DNA of 64,000 nucleotides, taken from positions 646,367-710,366 of the forward strand of contig JBCBSU010000001.1 in the NCBI GenBank assembly GCA_039818985.1, given 5' to 3'. The DNA comes from Pseudomonadota bacterium (GTDB lineage Bacteria; Pseudomonadota; Alphaproteobacteria; Sphingomonadales; Sphingomonadaceae). Within the stretch, counting starts at the first letter, position 1. Each line of letters begins with the position of its first letter. The position numbers and the translations under genes are program-made. This document shows positions 61,373 to 64,000 of the stretch, in pieces. The notes beneath the pieces were generated by a model. That model was not told the origin of the DNA. It ran no database searches and worked only from the letters and a program-made list of their open reading frames with translations.

Positions 61373-62134
61373 CTATGCCCCGATGGCGCGGCGGATATCC
61401 TGGACAAAGCTCGTCCGTCGCACTGTTTCGTAGAGCAGCCTTGCCAGTGCTCGCCCGGGCCAGCGCATGGGTCGCCGCACCTGCAACATCAGCACCACGC
61501 GCGGCTCGCCAGTCTCGTTCCACACCTCATGCGGATAGGTTTCGTCGAACACCAGCCATTCGCCCTCGCTCCAGCGCACGGTGATGCTGTCATCGACGCG
61601 CATTTCGCAGCGTCCTTCGGCGCGCGGCACCACCAGCGGCAAGTGGCAATTGAGCCATGCCTTGGTCAGTCCCTTATGCCGCGGCACATGGGTATCGCCC
61701 TCCATGATCGAGAAAAAGGCGACGACCAGACCCGGCACCTGGCGCAGCAACGCCGCGGTTTCAGGGCATTGGGCGCAATTGCCCGGCGAGCGAAAGCCAT
61801 AGCCTTCGAAGAAAAAACTCTTCCATTGCGGACCATTGGCGATCCGGCGATGATCGGGGGATATCTTGCCAAAGGCGGGGATGTTGCCGCGCTCGCGCAG
61901 CAGCGCCAGCGCCTCGGCCTGAATGATGGGCCAGTTGCGTTGTAGATTCTCCAGTCCGGGAAGTGTCCCGGCGGGTATCACCGGCTCGGTCGAGGTCAGC
62001 GACTGGCGAGCCAGAAAGCGGTTCATCGGCGCACGCAACCGCTTGCCCAGCCGGACAATGGCCGACTGTTTCGGGCGGACATAGCGCTCGCCCGAACCGG
62101 AATCCCCTGCTGTGTTTGAAGCCGTTGCCGCCAT
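61373..62134 (-). CDS. aspartyl/asparaginyl beta-hydroxylase family dioxygenase
   Basis: This 253-aa Fe(II)/2-oxoglutarate dioxygenase belongs to the AspH/LpxO group. The two iron ligands are recognisable as His164 in the NCHLPL strand and His202 in FDETYPHEVWNE, where AspH has RMHLGL and EHEVW. A conserved Arg for 2-oxoglutarate lies in GEPRVVLML. In LpxO the substrate is the secondary acyl chain of lipid A, while AspH modifies EGF domains. Here the target is undetermined; a lipid or outer-membrane substrate is plausible. AGGGA is 7 nt before ATG 62134. It follows groEL on the same strand, with a terminator between. Confidence 0.88.
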   Translation of the reverse strand: MAATASNTAGDSGSGERYVRPKQSAIVRLGKRLRAPMNRFLARQSLTSTEPVIPAGTLPGLENLQRNWPIIQAEALALLRERGNIPAFGKISPDHRRIANGPQWKSFFFEGYGFRSPGNCAQCPETAALLRQVPGLVVAFFSIMEGDTHVPRHKGLTKAWLNCHLPLVVPRAEGRCEMRVDDSITVRWSEGEWLVFDETYPHEVWNETGEPRVVLMLQVRRPMRWPGRALARLLYETVRRTSFVQDIRRAIGA

Positions 62135-62260
62135 ATTCGCATCCCTGCCAATTCTGCGCGACCATAGATATTTTAATTGATTTTACGGGTAATTTAAAGA
62201 CCCTTGCTATGAGATGAACATTCAGGCCAATGGCCGCATCGACTGCCCAGGACACGAAGA

Positions 62261-62296
62261 AGGCCGGAGCATTGCTGCCCCGGCCTCTTTGTTTTT
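62261..62296 (-). terminator. terminator downstream of groEL
   Basis: AGGCCGG (62261-62267) and CCGGCCT (62280-62286) form a GC-rich stem with a 12-nt loop. On the minus strand TTCTTCG follows the stem, and on the plus strand CTTTGTTTTT follows, so it may work in both directions. It lies about 30 nt after the groEL stop codon. Confidence 0.7.
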
Positions 62297-62316
62297 CCGG
62301 TTGGAAAGCGGTTGGC

Positions 62317-63975
<1,659 letters not shown>

Positions 63976-64000
63976 CTAGCGTTGATTGTGTGGGGAGGGA

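Overview
This window looks like a chromosomal segment of an alphaproteobacterium of the order Sphingomonadales. The gene content fits: ispG, acnA, the argH / small lipoprotein / lysA / siroheme-synthase-like order, a membrane-anchored CycM-type cytochrome c, an FeS-type photolyase and a long COG0523 GTPase. So does the moderately GC-rich coding sequence. I cannot fix the genus. There is no phage, transposase, integrase, CRISPR array or rRNA. About 60 protein genes and one tRNA (Val, anticodon UAC) are packed tightly on both strands.

Layout. 0-10 kb: secreted isoaspartyl peptidase, SDR, ispG with a small pentad-repeat protein, a flavoprotein, a large orphan with a glutamine-amidotransferase-like fold, an HDAC-fold deacetylase, and a ZigA-like metal GTPase behind a near-perfect 19-bp Fur/Zur-type palindrome. 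10-25 kb: thioredoxin-like protein, S9 peptidase, two EamA-superfamily transporters, aconitase with a DUF423 protein, a beta-propeller lipoprotein, DUF389, TetR, YgfZ and PyrC. 25-38 kb: small envelope proteins, a minus-strand series (FeS photolyase, sulfurtransferase, cystathionine beta-lyase, MscS channel), a TetR/SDR divergon, aldehyde dehydrogenase under an FNR-type box, and QueF. 38-51 kb: MarR-like regulator, tRNA-Val, TlpA/argH with interlocked start codons, an LptM-like lipoprotein, lysA, a CysG-like protein, two hotdog thioesterases, a three-gene unit of a 45-residue peptide plus two unknown proteins, DUF2721, cytochrome c and pheA. 51-64 kb: LuxR solo, polA, two GGDEF proteins, an AT-rich orphan gene, LysR, MAPEG, S41 peptidase, an AspH/LpxO-type hydroxylase and groEL (its usual partner groES would lie just beyond the end).

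Most genes are core metabolism or envelope housekeeping. The most unusual locus is 45221-47309. A strongly translated 45-residue peptide with a hydrophobic C-terminus is followed, with overlapping stop/start codons, by two proteins I do not recognise. The second carries an HxH plus downstream His pattern like a cupin-type metal site. The first looks like a relative that has lost it. This resembles a peptide precursor with a modifying enzyme pair, but that is inference. Other points of interest are regulatory: an operator-like palindrome filling a promoter spacer upstream of a probably leaderless gene, a hairpin abutting a transporter start codon, and several dyads upstream of regulators.
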